From the NCBI GenBank assembly GCA_002238605.1, contig MPMR01000013.1:62001-126000 (forward strand): a stretch of 64,000 bases of DNA. Direction: 5' to 3'. Origin of the DNA: BD2-11 clade cluster bacterium bin43. Lineage in GTDB: Bacteria > Gemmatimonadota > Gemmatimonadetes > Longimicrobiales > Gaopeijiaceae. Of this stretch, positions 17,671 through 26,621 are shown piece by piece. Each line of letters begins with the position of its first letter. Position 1 is the first letter of the stretch. Both the position numbers and the translations under genes were made by a program. Under the pieces are notes generated by a model, which saw only the letters and a program-made list of their open reading frames with translations, did not search any database and was not told the origin of the DNA.

Positions 17671-19895
17671 CCGCGCGCCGGCGGAGGGGGTGTGGCGCCG
17701 GCCACGAGCCCCGCCTGGTGAAGCTGGGCGTGAATCCGGGCCGGTGGGACTACCTGGTCGCCCTGGCGGGCAACCCGAATACGGGCAAGAGCACCGTGTT
17801 CAACGCGCTCACCGGGCTCCGCCAGCACACCGGCAACTGGCCGGGCAAGACGGTCGTGCGCTCCGAGGGCGCTTTCCTGCACGACGAGCACCGGGTCAAG
17901 GTGGTCGATCTTCCCGGGACCTATTCCCTGCAGGCCGGCAGCACCGACGAAGAGGTCGCGCGCGACTTCCTCCTGTTCGGGCGCCCCGACGTGACCGTGG
18001 TCGTGGTCGACGCGACCCGCCTCGAGCGCAACCTCAACCTTGCTCTCCAGATCCTGGAGATCACCTCCCGGGTGGTGGTCTGCCTGAACCTGGTGGACGA
18101 GGCGCGCCGGCACGGCATCGCCGTCGACGAGAAGAAGCTGGCGCGCGAACTGGGGGTGCCGGTGGTCGCCACGGTGGCCCGGCGGAGCGAGGGCATCGAC
18201 GACCTGATGCGCGCGGTCCACGACATGGCGACCGGCGGGACGGCCACGACACCCTTCCGCGCCGCCACGCGCGCCCCCGAGGTGGAGCGGGCGGTCTCCT
18301 CCCTTGCGCCCGCGGTCGAGACGGCCTTTCCCGGACTCCCCAATGCACGCTGGGTGGCGCTGCGCCTGCTCAACGCGGACGAACGCGTGCAGGAGGCGGT
18401 GCGTGCCGGGGAGATCGGCGGGGCCGGGCGCGAAGGGGCGGCGGCGGCCCGCCCGCAGGCGCGGGAGAATACGGGACCCGCGCGCGAACAGGTCCTCGAG
18501 CTGGCCTCCCGGTTGCGCTGGAAGCTCCCCGCCGACTTCCACGATTCCCTGGTTACCGGCTTCTACCGCGAATCGGAGCGCATCGCGCGGGCCTCGGAAG
18601 TGAGGGGGCTGCGCCGCGTCGGCTTCGACCTGGACCGCAACCTCGACCGGGCCCTGACCAGCCGCTGGACCGGATTCCCGGTCATGCTGCTCGTCCTCAC
18701 GGTTGTGTTCTGGCTCACCATCGCGGGGGCCAATGTCCCGTCCTCGCTGCTCGCCACCCTGCTCGTCGACCAGGTCCATCCCTGGCTGGTCGGGGCCGGT
18801 TCCGCGCTTTCCATGCCGTGGTGGCTTTCGGGGTTCCTCTTCGACGGGGTGTATCTGGCCACTGCATGGGTGGTGGCCGTCATGCTGCCGCCCATGGCGA
18901 TCTTCTTTCCGCTCTTCACCCTGCTGGAGGACTTCGGCTACCTGCCGCGCGTTGCCTTCAACCTCGACGGCCTCTTCCGCCGGGTGGGGGCGCACGGCAA
19001 GCAGGCGCTCACCATGAGCATGGGGTTCGGCTGCAACGCCGCGGGGGTGGTGGCCACGCGCATCATCGACAGTCCGCGCGAACGCCTGCTGGCCATCGTC
19101 ACCAATAACTTCTCGCTCTGCAACGGCCGCTGGCCCACGCAGATCCTGATCGCGACCATCTTCATCGGGGCGGTCGCGCCCGCGCACCTGGCCGGGCTGG
19201 TGTCGGCGACCGCCGTGGTCGGGGTGGCCGTGCTGGGAATCGTCTTCATGTTCGCGACCTCGTGGCTGCTCTCGAAGACCCTGCTGCGCGGCGAAGCGTC
19301 GACCTTCAGCCTGGAGCTTCCCCCGTACCGGCCCCCGCGCATCCTGCAGACGCTCTACACTTCGCTCATCGACCGGACCCTGATCGTGCTCTGGCGCGCG
19401 GTCGTGTTCGCCATGCCCGCCGGGGCGGTGATCTGGCTCACGTCCAACATCGTCGTGGGCGACGCCAGCCTGGCCGAGCACTTCGTGACCTGGTCGAATC
19501 CTCTGGGCGTGCTGCTGGGGCTGAACGGGGTGATCCTGCTGGCCTACCTGGTCGCGATCCCTGCCAACGAGATCGTCATCCCCACGATCCTCATGCTGAC
19601 CGTGCTGACCGCGGGCATCGCGGGCACCGGAGAGGGGGCCGGGGTCATGTTCGAGCTGAGTTCGGCGGCGGACGTCGGCACTCTGCTGGCTGCGGGCGGA
19701 TGGACGCTCCTGACGGGCGTCTGCCTCATGCTCTTCAGCCTGCTGCACAATCCCTGTTCCACCACGCTGTACACCATCTACAAGGAGACCGGAAGCGTGA
19801 AGTGGACGACGGTCTCGGCTCTGGCCCCGCTCGGGATCGGGTTCGTGGTGTGCTTCCTGGTGGCCCAGGCGTGGAGGCTGGTGGCAGGCGCCTGA
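17667..19895 (+). CDS. feoB: Ferrous iron transporter FeoB
   Basis: 742 residues. N-terminal G-protein domain: G1 GNPNTGKST (residues 35-43), G3 DLPGTYS, G4 NLVDEA. A helical spacer follows, then the membrane domain with Gate-type motifs, including GFGCNAAGV and the [11 protein letters not shown] segment (nt about 19020-19140), and about eight or more membrane helices to the C-terminus. It takes up Fe(II) across the inner membrane, controlled by GTP. It overlaps the preceding regulator/FeoA gene by four bases (ATGA), so expression is coupled. No FeoC-like gene follows; the next gene is convergent. Confidence 0.96.
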   Translation: MTARRRRGCGAGHEPRLVKLGVNPGRWDYLVALAGNPNTGKSTVFNALTGLRQHTGNWPGKTVVRSEGAFLHDEHRVKVVDLPGTYSLQAGSTDEEVARDFLLFGRPDVTVVVVDATRLERNLNLALQILEITSRVVVCLNLVDEARRHGIAVDEKKLARELGVPVVATVARRSEGIDDLMRAVHDMATGGTATTPFRAATRAPEVERAVSSLAPAVETAFPGLPNARWVALRLLNADERVQEAVRAGEIGGAGREGAAAARPQARENTGPAREQVLELASRLRWKLPADFHDSLVTGFYRESERIARASEVRGLRRVGFDLDRNLDRALTSRWTGFPVMLLVLTVVFWLTIAGANVPSSLLATLLVDQVHPWLVGAGSALSMPWWLSGFLFDGVYLATAWVVAVMLPPMAIFFPLFTLLEDFGYLPRVAFNLDGLFRRVGAHGKQALTMSMGFGCNAAGVVATRIIDSPRERLLAIVTNNFSLCNGRWPTQILIATIFIGAVAPAHLAGLVSATAVVGVAVLGIVFMFATSWLLSKTLLRGEASTFSLELPPYRPPRILQTLYTSLIDRTLIVLWRAVVFAMPAGAVIWLTSNIVVGDASLAEHFVTWSNPLGVLLGLNGVILLAYLVAIPANEIVIPTILMLTVLTAGIAGTGEGAGVMFELSSAADVGTLLAAGGWTLLTGVCLMLFSLLHNPCSTTLYTIYKETGSVKWTTVSALAPLGIGFVVCFLVAQAWRLVAGA

Positions 19896-20010
19896 TTGCG
19901 GCTCCGACAGCGGCCATCGAAGCCCCCGCGCGTCCGGGCGCTCCCCGGATTCGGGTGCCGCGTCCGCCGCTCCGGATTCGCCGGTCGCGTCCGACCGCCG
20001 AGCGCGCTTG

Positions 20011-20793
20011 TCAGATCTCGAATTCCGCGACCACCGGGGCGTGGTCCGAGGGCTTCTCGGTAAAGGGTCCCTTCTTGCGCGCCTCCCGGTCCACGAAGGC
20101 ATCCGTCGAGCGCGTGGCGAGGCTCTCGGTGGCGTAGATGTGGTCGATGCGCAGTCCGTTGTTGCGGGGGAAGGCCAGCCTCTGATACGCCCACCAGGTG
20201 TAGATCGACCCCTCGGGGTGATGCCTCTCGAAGATGTCGGCGAGTCCCCAGTCGCGAATGCGCTCGAGAGCGTCCCGCGCCGCATAGTGACACAGGACGC
20301 TGTCCTTCCAGTCCTCCAGCTGGTTCACGTCGGTGTCTCGCGGGGCGACGTTGAAGTCGCCGGCAAGCACCAGCGCCTCGGAGGGAGAAGCGGTCTGCTC
20401 CAGATGCTCCCGCAGCCGCCGCAGCCAGTCCAGCTTGTAGCCGTACTTGTCCGTCCCCACGCGGGCCCCGTTGGGAACGTAGGCCGAGAGCACCCGGACG
20501 CCGTCTACGGTGGCCGCCACCAGGCGCGCCTGCGGGTCGCGGTCGCCGGGCCCCATGCCCACCTCCACGTCACCGACGGGCGAGCGGCTCAGGATGGCCA
20601 CGCCGTTGTAGGTGCGCTGGCCGTACACCGCGGCGTAGTAGCCCAGCTCCTCGACCGCCTCAAGCGGGAAGGCGTCGTCGGCGACCTTGAGCTCCTGCAG
20701 GCACAGCACATCGGGACGGTGCAGGCGCAGCCAGGTCAGCACACGCTCCTGGCGTGCCCGGATGGAATTGACGTTCCAGGTCGCGATCTTCAT
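20011..20793 (-). CDS. xth: Exodeoxyribonuclease III (AP endonuclease)
   Basis: 260 residues, the usual length. Opens MKIATWNVNSIRAR; contains the LCLQELK motif with the metal-binding Glu, the GDFNVAP motif, the RIDHIYA motif and the terminal SDHAPV with the catalytic His. It cleaves at abasic sites and removes 3' blocks in base-excision repair, cytosolic. It faces feoB and is followed on the same strand, upstream, by the alkyltransferase gene at 21015, so both may be part of a DNA-repair group. The 221-base gap before it holds nothing I can name. Confidence 0.95.
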   Translation of the reverse strand: MKIATWNVNSIRARQERVLTWLRLHRPDVLCLQELKVADDAFPLEAVEELGYYAAVYGQRTYNGVAILSRSPVGDVEVGMGPGDRDPQARLVAATVDGVRVLSAYVPNGARVGTDKYGYKLDWLRRLREHLEQTASPSEALVLAGDFNVAPRDTDVNQLEDWKDSVLCHYAARDALERIRDWGLADIFERHHPEGSIYTWWAYQRLAFPRNNGLRIDHIYATESLATRSTDAFVDREARKKGPFTEKPSDHAPVVAEFEI

Positions 20794-21014
20794 GCGGGGA
20801 TGGGTCCGGGCTTCCGGGGAGGCATCCGGCGCTCGGGGTCCGAAGGTCCCGAGGCGGTGGACTGTCGATCGTTATCGGGAGGCGAACTTAGCCGCTTCCG
20901 GTCCCGGGCGCACCAGCGGGGGGACGTTGAATGGCTCAGCCGAGTCTGTCTACTGATGACAACTGGTGTCTCCTGACAACATCGGCTCGACTTCGTCGGA
21001 TGAATGTCCGGGAG

Positions 21015-21857
21015 TCAGGTCGTGGCCCCGGCCCCGCGGCTGGCTTCCCACCCGAGCATGCAGCGCTTGCGCGAGCGCCCTCCGCCATAGTTTCCGGACT
21101 CGCCGGTGGCGCGGATCACGCGATGGCAGGGGATCAGGAACGAGATCGGGTTGCTGCCTACCGCATTGCCTGTCGCGCGCGCCGCCCGCGCGCTGCAGAC
21201 CTGCGCGGCGAGGCGTCCGTAGGTCGTGACCGCGCCGGTGGGTATGCGCAGCAGGGCGCGCCACACGGCGAGCTGGAAGTTCGTCCCGCGCACATGCACG
21301 GTAAGGGGGCCGGCTTCGGGATCGAACGGCGCCGCGAAGATGGTCCCCGCGAGTGAGTGGGCCCGCGACTCGTCGGCTTCCAGCACGGCCCGCCCCCAGG
21401 TCCGGCGGAGCGCCTTCTTCTCGGCCTCGACATCCCGCGCGCCGGCAAACGAGACCCGGCACACGCCGCGCGCCGTCCACGCGACAAAGACCGGCCCGAA
21501 CGGAGAATCCCCGATACCGAAGCCGATCCGCAGCCCGGCGCCCCGGCTCCGGTACTCCCCCGGCGTTGCCGCCTCCACCGCCACGAAGTGATCGTGCAGC
21601 CTCCCGGGGCCGGACAAACCGCTCCCGTAGGCCGCGGAGAGAACCGATTCGGAATCGTCGAGCAACTTCCTGGCGTGCCGGACGGTTAGAAACTCCAGAA
21701 AGCGTTTCGGCGTGACCCCCGCCCACCGGGAGAACAGGCGATGCAGATGACTCGGGCTGAGCCCGACGTGCGCCGCCAGCTCCGCGAGGTCCGGCTGGCG
21801 AACGCGATGGGTGTCGAGGTAGCGAATGGCGGACTCGATTCGGTCGTAGTCGGTCAT
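21015..21857 (-). CDS. AraC-type HTH fused to O6-methylguanine-DNA methyltransferase (Ada-like without the Zn domain)
   Basis: 280 residues from ATG 21857; a longer frame exists (to 21947) but MTDYDRIE is the natural start. An AraC-type helix-turn-helix (about residues 5-90, LAELAAHVGLSPSHLHRLF) is followed by an Ada/Ogt N-fold and the alkyltransferase domain with the acceptor motif IPCHRV (Cys244) and the downstream NYGGG loop. The enterobacterial Ada N-terminal domain that senses methylphosphotriesters is absent, so the HTH must respond to another signal, perhaps the methylated C-terminal Cys (inference). It repairs O6-alkylguanine by suicidal transfer. Confidence 0.9.
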   Translation of the reverse strand: MTDYDRIESAIRYLDTHRVRQPDLAELAAHVGLSPSHLHRLFSRWAGVTPKRFLEFLTVRHARKLLDDSESVLSAAYGSGLSGPGRLHDHFVAVEAATPGEYRSRGAGLRIGFGIGDSPFGPVFVAWTARGVCRVSFAGARDVEAEKKALRRTWGRAVLEADESRAHSLAGTIFAAPFDPEAGPLTVHVRGTNFQLAVWRALLRIPTGAVTTYGRLAAQVCSARAARATGNAVGSNPISFLIPCHRVIRATGESGNYGGGRSRKRCMLGWEASRGAGATT

Positions 21858-22207
21858 GTTCAGCCGATGCTCGGGCACAGGTCGTCGGGGCAGGTGTTCA
21901 CCTAAACTGATGGTTCCGCCCCGCGAAATCGACCCGATCCTTGCCACGAAGGGCCAGCCCGGACGACCGGCGTCCCGGCGTTGCCCGAGTGATGCGGGTC
22001 ACGCGATGATTACTGTCTCACGCGCGTCCGCGTGGAACCGGAAATGTCCCCGGTCGCGTTCCCGGTGACGTCCCTTGCCACCCCACGAGGAAGAGCATGA
22101 ACGGCCTCGCGAGAACCTCACCGCTCCGTCCCCCCTCCATGCGCTCAGGCATCGTCCGCGCCGCCCCGGCAGCCCGTGGACATACTCCCCCCGGCATTCG
22201 AGCGGCG
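21858..22207. other. Divergent intergenic region
   Basis: About 350 bases between the alkyltransferase gene (minus) and the M16 peptidase gene (plus). It must hold both promoters, but I cannot point to convincing -35/-10 pairs. An in-frame ATG for the peptidase at 22097 has a fair ribosome site (GAGGAAG), so the true gap may be shorter. No repeat, RNA gene or small gene is evident. Confidence 0.6.
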
Positions 22208-25030
22208 ATGCATCCGCGCCGGATCGCCTGCGTTGCCTTGCTCGTCACGGCCGGGACGCTTCTCGCTCCGGCGGCGCTGCCGGCACAGGCGCCGGCGCCC
22301 GACCGACCGCTCCCGGCCGACCCCGCGGTCACGGTGGGCGAACTCGAAAACGGCCTTCGCTACTACGTGCGCGAGAACGCCACCCCCGAGAACCGCGCCG
22401 AGTTTCGCCTGGTGGTGAACGCCGGCTCCATCCTGGAGGACGAGGACCAGCTCGGTCTGGCCCACTTCACCGAGCACATGGCCTTCAACGGCACCGAGAA
22501 CTTCGAGAAGCAGGAACTGGTCGACTACCTGGAGTCGATCGGGATGCAGTTCGGTCCCCACATCAACGCCTACACCAGCTTCGACGAGACCGTCTACATG
22601 CTGCGCATCCCCATGGATGATCCGGAAGTGCTGGAGACGGCGTTCCAGATCCTGCAGGACTGGTCCCGAGGCCTGCTCTTCGAGCCCGAGGACGTCGACA
22701 GCGAGCGCGGAGTGGTGATCGAGGAGTGGCGGCTCGGGCGGGGGGCTCAGGCCCGGATGTTCGACGCCCAGCTTCCCATTCTGTTCGAGGGCTCCCTCTA
22801 TGCGGACCGACTGCCGATCGGGAAGACGGAGGTGTTGGAAACGGCTCCAGCCTCGGCGCTCCAGCGGTTCTACCGGGACTGGTACCGGCCCGATCTCATG
22901 GCGGTGGTCGCCGTGGGGGACTTCGACGGGGAAGCCATCGAGGGCATGATCCGAAGCCGGTTCGAGAGCCTCGCGTCCCCTGCCGATCCGCGCTCGCGCG
23001 CGACGCTGGAGGTGCCCTTCGACCACCCGCCGCGGGTGGCCATCGCGACCGACGTCGAGGCGTTGCAGTCGCAGGTGTCGGTGCTGTACAAGAGGCCGGT
23101 GGCCCCCCGGGGCACCGTCGCCGCGTTCCGGCGCGGCATCACCGAGAACCTGTACGAGGGCATGATGGCGGCGCGCCTCGAGGAATTGACGCAACAGGCC
23201 GACCCGCCCTTCCTGTTCGCCTTCCCGGCCGGCGGGAGCTTCGTGCGCGCCCTGGACATGTATCAGCTGCTCGCGCTGGTGCCGGACGGCGGCCTCGAGC
23301 GCGGACTGGAGGCGCTTCTCACGGAGGCGGAGCGCGTCCGGCGCCACGGGTTCACCGCGACGGAGTTCGAACGCCGGAAGGCCGAGGTCACGCGCGCCTT
23401 CGAGCGCCGTTTCGCCGAACGCGAGAACCAGGAGTCCGGCAGTCTGGCCGGGCGCTATGTCCAGGCTTTTCTGACCGGCACCGCGTTCACCAGCCCCGAG
23501 GACGAGCTGGAGCTGGCGAACGCGCTTGTGCCGGCGATCACGCTGAACGAAGTCAATGGCCTGGCCGGGGAGTGGCTGCAGGAGCGGGGACGCGTGGTCA
23601 TGGCCAACGCCCCCGAGAAGGCGGAACTGGAGGTGCCCACCGAAGAGGACATCCAGGGCGTGTTCGCGTCGGTGGCGGACCGGGAAATCGAGCCCTACGT
23701 GGACATCGCGGTGGACGCGCCGCTGGTGGCCGCGGTTCCGACCGGGTCCCCGGTGGTCGACGAGGAAGCGGTGGAGGAGGTGGGGGTGACGGTGTGGACC
23801 CTCGAGAACGGCGTGCGCGTGGTCCTGAAGCCGACGGACTTCCGGGACGACGAGATCCTCTTCGCGGCGACCAGTCCCGGGGGCAGCTCGCTGGTCCCGG
23901 ACGATGAGTTCGCGGGCGTTCGCATGGCTTCGGCGGTCGTTGTGGAGGGCGGAGTCGGAGCGTTCGACAAGCTTGCCCTCGAGAAGAAGCTCGCAGGCCA
24001 GGACGTGCGCGTCTCGGCGAGCGTGGGAGGGCTGACCGAGAGCATCGGCGGCAACGCCTCTCCGCGCGACATCGAGACCGCCTTCCAGCTCATCTATCAG
24101 CGCTTCGTGGCCCCGAGGAAGGACGAGACCGCGTTCGCGGCCTACAAGACACTCCTGTCCGGGATCTTCGCCAATCGGGGAGCCAGTCCCGCCGCGGCGC
24201 TCGGGGACACGGTGTCCCTGATTGTGACACAGGGGCATCCGCGGGCGCTCCCGCCCGACGACGAGATGATCGAGCGGCTGGACCTGGACGCTTCCTTCGC
24301 CCTCTACCAGGATCGCTTCGCCGACGGGAGCGACTTCGTCTTCTATTTCGTGGGCGCGTTTGCTCCGGAGGAGATCCGGCCGCTGGTGGAAACCTGGCTC
24401 GGAGGACTCCCGAGCCTGCGGCGCGTGGAAAGCTGGCGGGACGTGGGCATCGATCCTCCCGAGGGCGTGATCGAAAGGGAGGTGCGCAAGGGGCTCGAAC
24501 CTCAGAGCCAGACCCGGATCGTCTTTGCGGGAGATGCGGAGTTTTCGCGGGAGGAGGAGATGGCGATCTCCGCGCTCGCCGACGTGCTGGACATCCGCCT
24601 TCGCGAGCTGCTGCGCGAGGATCTGGGCGGGACCTACGGAGTGGGCGTCAGCGGCTTCCTCTCCCACCGCCCGGACCAGGAATACTCCCTCCGCATCAGC
24701 TTCGGGTCGGCGCCGGAACGGGCCGAGGAGCTGGCGGCGGTGGTGTTCGAGGAGATCGACAGGCTTCAGCTGGAGGGCCCCGACGCCGAGACCGTGGAGA
24801 AGGTGCGCGAGACCCAGCGGCGCACCAGGGAGACCCAGCTCGAACAGAACCGCTACTGGCTGGGCCGCCTTCAGCGGCTGGACCAGCTGGGCGTGGACTA
24901 CAGCTACGTGACCTCGTACGAGTTCATCGAGGGATGGACGGCGGACCAGGTGCAGGAGGCCGCGCTCCGGTACCTGCGTGACGACCGGTTCGTGAAGGTT
25001 GTCCTGTATCCGGAGAACCAGGTGCCCTGA
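22208..25030 (+). CDS. Exported M16-family (pitrilysin/insulinase) metallopeptidase
   Basis: 940 residues from ATG 22208, which starts a tidy signal peptide ending at LPAQ; the alternative ATG at 22097 has a better ribosome site but adds 37 residues before the signal. The inverted zinc motif HFTEH is at H86-H90, with the distal Glu in the ERGVVIEEW segment about 75 residues later. A second M16 domain (from about nt 23790) lacks the HxxEH and is the usual inactive half. The length fits two full M16 domains in one chain, as in bacterial PqqL/YmxG-type proteins. It degrades peptides in the periplasm or outer-membrane space. Confidence 0.93.
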   Translation: MHPRRIACVALLVTAGTLLAPAALPAQAPAPDRPLPADPAVTVGELENGLRYYVRENATPENRAEFRLVVNAGSILEDEDQLGLAHFTEHMAFNGTENFEKQELVDYLESIGMQFGPHINAYTSFDETVYMLRIPMDDPEVLETAFQILQDWSRGLLFEPEDVDSERGVVIEEWRLGRGAQARMFDAQLPILFEGSLYADRLPIGKTEVLETAPASALQRFYRDWYRPDLMAVVAVGDFDGEAIEGMIRSRFESLASPADPRSRATLEVPFDHPPRVAIATDVEALQSQVSVLYKRPVAPRGTVAAFRRGITENLYEGMMAARLEELTQQADPPFLFAFPAGGSFVRALDMYQLLALVPDGGLERGLEALLTEAERVRRHGFTATEFERRKAEVTRAFERRFAERENQESGSLAGRYVQAFLTGTAFTSPEDELELANALVPAITLNEVNGLAGEWLQERGRVVMANAPEKAELEVPTEEDIQGVFASVADREIEPYVDIAVDAPLVAAVPTGSPVVDEEAVEEVGVTVWTLENGVRVVLKPTDFRDDEILFAATSPGGSSLVPDDEFAGVRMASAVVVEGGVGAFDKLALEKKLAGQDVRVSASVGGLTESIGGNASPRDIETAFQLIYQRFVAPRKDETAFAAYKTLLSGIFANRGASPAAALGDTVSLIVTQGHPRALPPDDEMIERLDLDASFALYQDRFADGSDFVFYFVGAFAPEEIRPLVETWLGGLPSLRRVESWRDVGIDPPEGVIEREVRKGLEPQSQTRIVFAGDAEFSREEEMAISALADVLDIRLRELLREDLGGTYGVGVSGFLSHRPDQEYSLRISFGSAPERAEELAAVVFEEIDRLQLEGPDAETVEKVRETQRRTRETQLEQNRYWLGRLQRLDQLGVDYSYVTSYEFIEGWTADQVQEAALRYLRDDRFVKVVLYPENQVP

Positions 25031-25064
25031 CCGGCGCCGACCCGCGCGGGTCGACCGCGGGCGG

Positions 25065-25667
25065 CTATCCCGTGAGCAGGGTGAGCGCGACCGCGGCGAC
25101 CAGCGCCACCGTCACGTTGTCGTCCACCGGGATGGGCGCCCGCTCGGCGGCCGCCGCCACCAGGCCGACGACCACAGCCGGGCCGGGTCCGGCGAACGGC
25201 AACACGCACAGCGTCGCCACGGCCCAGAAAACCGCGGACCCGAGCAGGGAAGGCTGTCCGGGCTCGGCGCGGCCCCAGAGCTGGCCGCAGACGCTGGCGC
25301 ACGGATCGGCCAGCGCGACCACCAGGATGCTGGGGATCCAGACCCGGCTCGGAAACACGAGCATCACGGCGGCGGCCCCGATCACGTACCAGGTCGACGA
25401 CGCCCACTTGAGCGCTTCCCGGGGTGAAGCGAGGTGGCGGAACACCATGAAGAACCTGCGGTTGAGGTCCGGTCGCCGGAGGCGCAGGACGTCCGTAGCG
25501 ACCGCCGTCAGGATGATCGCACCGAGACTGACCGAGAGCGCCAGCGGCGCCAGGATGTCCAGCCGGATGAGCCCGGCCAGCCCCAGGCCGCAGGCGGCGT
25601 GGACCACCTTCCGCCACGGCTGCAGGCCGCGCGTCCGCTGCACCAGTTTCTCCAGGGCGGGATCCAT
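25065..25667 (-). CDS. Polyprenol/diacylglycerol-kinase-like (CDP-diglyceride synthase superfamily) membrane protein
   Basis: 200 residues from ATG 25667 (no strong ribosome site). About six or seven hydrophobic helices. Segments such as KVVHAACG near the start, LRLRRPDLNR, a VALADPCASVCGQLWGR loop (compare the DPxA...G loop of phosphatidate cytidylyltransferases and dolichol/phytol kinases) and SLLGSAVFW support the CTP-using lipid kinase group (SEC59/VTE5/DGK-type). It probably phosphorylates a lipid alcohol in the inner membrane; the substrate cannot be read. It lies next to a PAP2 phosphatase on the other strand, which would perform the opposite reaction. Confidence 0.7.
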   Translation of the reverse strand: MDPALEKLVQRTRGLQPWRKVVHAACGLGLAGLIRLDILAPLALSVSLGAIILTAVATDVLRLRRPDLNRRFFMVFRHLASPREALKWASSTWYVIGAAAVMLVFPSRVWIPSILVVALADPCASVCGQLWGRAEPGQPSLLGSAVFWAVATLCVLPFAGPGPAVVVGLVAAAAERAPIPVDDNVTVALVAAVALTLLTG

Positions 25668-25765
25668 ATCCCGGGTATCTACCGTGTCGTCTTCGGGTGG
25701 GCAACGTTGGCGTCCCCGAAACATCTCCGAATTGCTGCACGTTGGGGTGTCGGAGTCGCTGCACC

Positions 25766-25978
25766 GCGGCGCTGGTCCGCGCCCGGGGTCCGGCCGCGTT
25801 TGCCGAGGCGACCCTGCAGGCCCTTGCCGACCGGTCCCATCTGCGTAACATGGGATGCGCCGCGCGCTCGTTCGCCAGGACGCGGACAGGGCCCGGGATG
25901 ATCGACGGGCTGTTGCAGGGATACGCGGAATTCGCCGGCGAGAGCGCGCACGCCGCAAGGAGCGGAGTCTACTCATGA
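25766..25978 (+). pseudogene. C-terminal remnant of a GT4-type glycosyltransferase
   Basis: About 70 codons read like the end of a group-1 glycosyltransferase: GPAAFAEATLQALAD followed by a LRNMGCAARSFA stretch and IDGLLQGYAEF, compare the usual 'PEAFAEAV..LL.D...R..MG.AAR.FAE..W......L...Y' tail. No frame upstream carries the rest of such an enzyme. The stop TGA overlaps the ATG of the PAP2 gene (ATGA, 25975-25978), as if it had been the preceding gene of an operon. Together with its flanks this fills the 307-base gap between the kinase-like gene and the PAP2 gene. It may be a deletion scar; chance resemblance cannot be excluded. Confidence 0.4.
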
Positions 25979-26493
25979 TGACGGCACTGAGGGCATACGA
26001 CGAGCGCATTCTGGATGTGATCACCGCCCGCCGGAAGCGGTGGCTCGACATCTTCATGCGCTGCATCACCCACGCGGGTGACTGGCCGTCGATGGTGGGC
26101 ATCACGGCGACACTCAGCTTCGGCTTCCCGTCCGGCCTGCGCAGGGTGGGGCTCAAGTGCCTGGCGGTGCTCACGGTCTCGCATCTGCTGGTGCAGTTGC
26201 TGAAGCGCACCATCAACCGGCCTCGGCCGAAGCTGCGGCCGACGGGCTTGTTCGTCCTGGAACCCCCCGACCGCTTCAGCTTTCCCTCGGGACACGCCAC
26301 CGCCGGGCTGGCGGTCGCGATCCCGCTCTACTTCGCGCTTGCCCCGCTGGCGGCCTTCATCGTTCTCGGTCTCGGGCTGGCCATCGGCGTGTCGCGCGCC
26401 TACCTGGGCGTGCACTATCCGGGGGACGTCGTCATGGGCTGGGTGACGGCGATCATGACGGCGCTGATCGTGGACTGGAGCCTCCCGGTCTAA
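25975..26493 (+). CDS. PAP2-family membrane phosphatase
   Basis: 172 residues from ATG 25975, with AAGGAG at 25957-25962; the longer frame from 25855 is arginine-rich and unlikely. The three acid-phosphatase signature motifs are complete: K77xxxxR82P83, PSGH (H107) and the SR...H..D segment (R141, H147, D151). Five or six hydrophobic helices. Such enzymes dephosphorylate undecaprenyl pyrophosphate, phosphatidate or similar lipids on the periplasmic side. Which lipid is used here is not evident. The start overlaps the stop of a glycosyltransferase remnant. Confidence 0.9.
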   Translation: MMTALRAYDERILDVITARRKRWLDIFMRCITHAGDWPSMVGITATLSFGFPSGLRRVGLKCLAVLTVSHLLVQLLKRTINRPRPKLRPTGLFVLEPPDRFSFPSGHATAGLAVAIPLYFALAPLAAFIVLGLGLAIGVSRAYLGVHYPGDVVMGWVTAIMTALIVDWSLPV

Positions 26494-26621
26494 GCACCCC
26501 TTCCCTTGTTCGCCATTCCGGGCCTGAAGTGGCGGCCGAAAGAGGGCCCTCCGCCACTCCTGTGGGCCCGGACGCGTCGCCGCTCGAAAACGCGGGCGGA
26601 CCCTCCAGGGGGCTTGTGGCG

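Noticed and set aside
22145-24667. 840-codon minus-strand frame opposite the M16 peptidase
   Set aside because: Same antisense effect; the plus strand has complete M16 motifs, and the antisense product is low-complexity.
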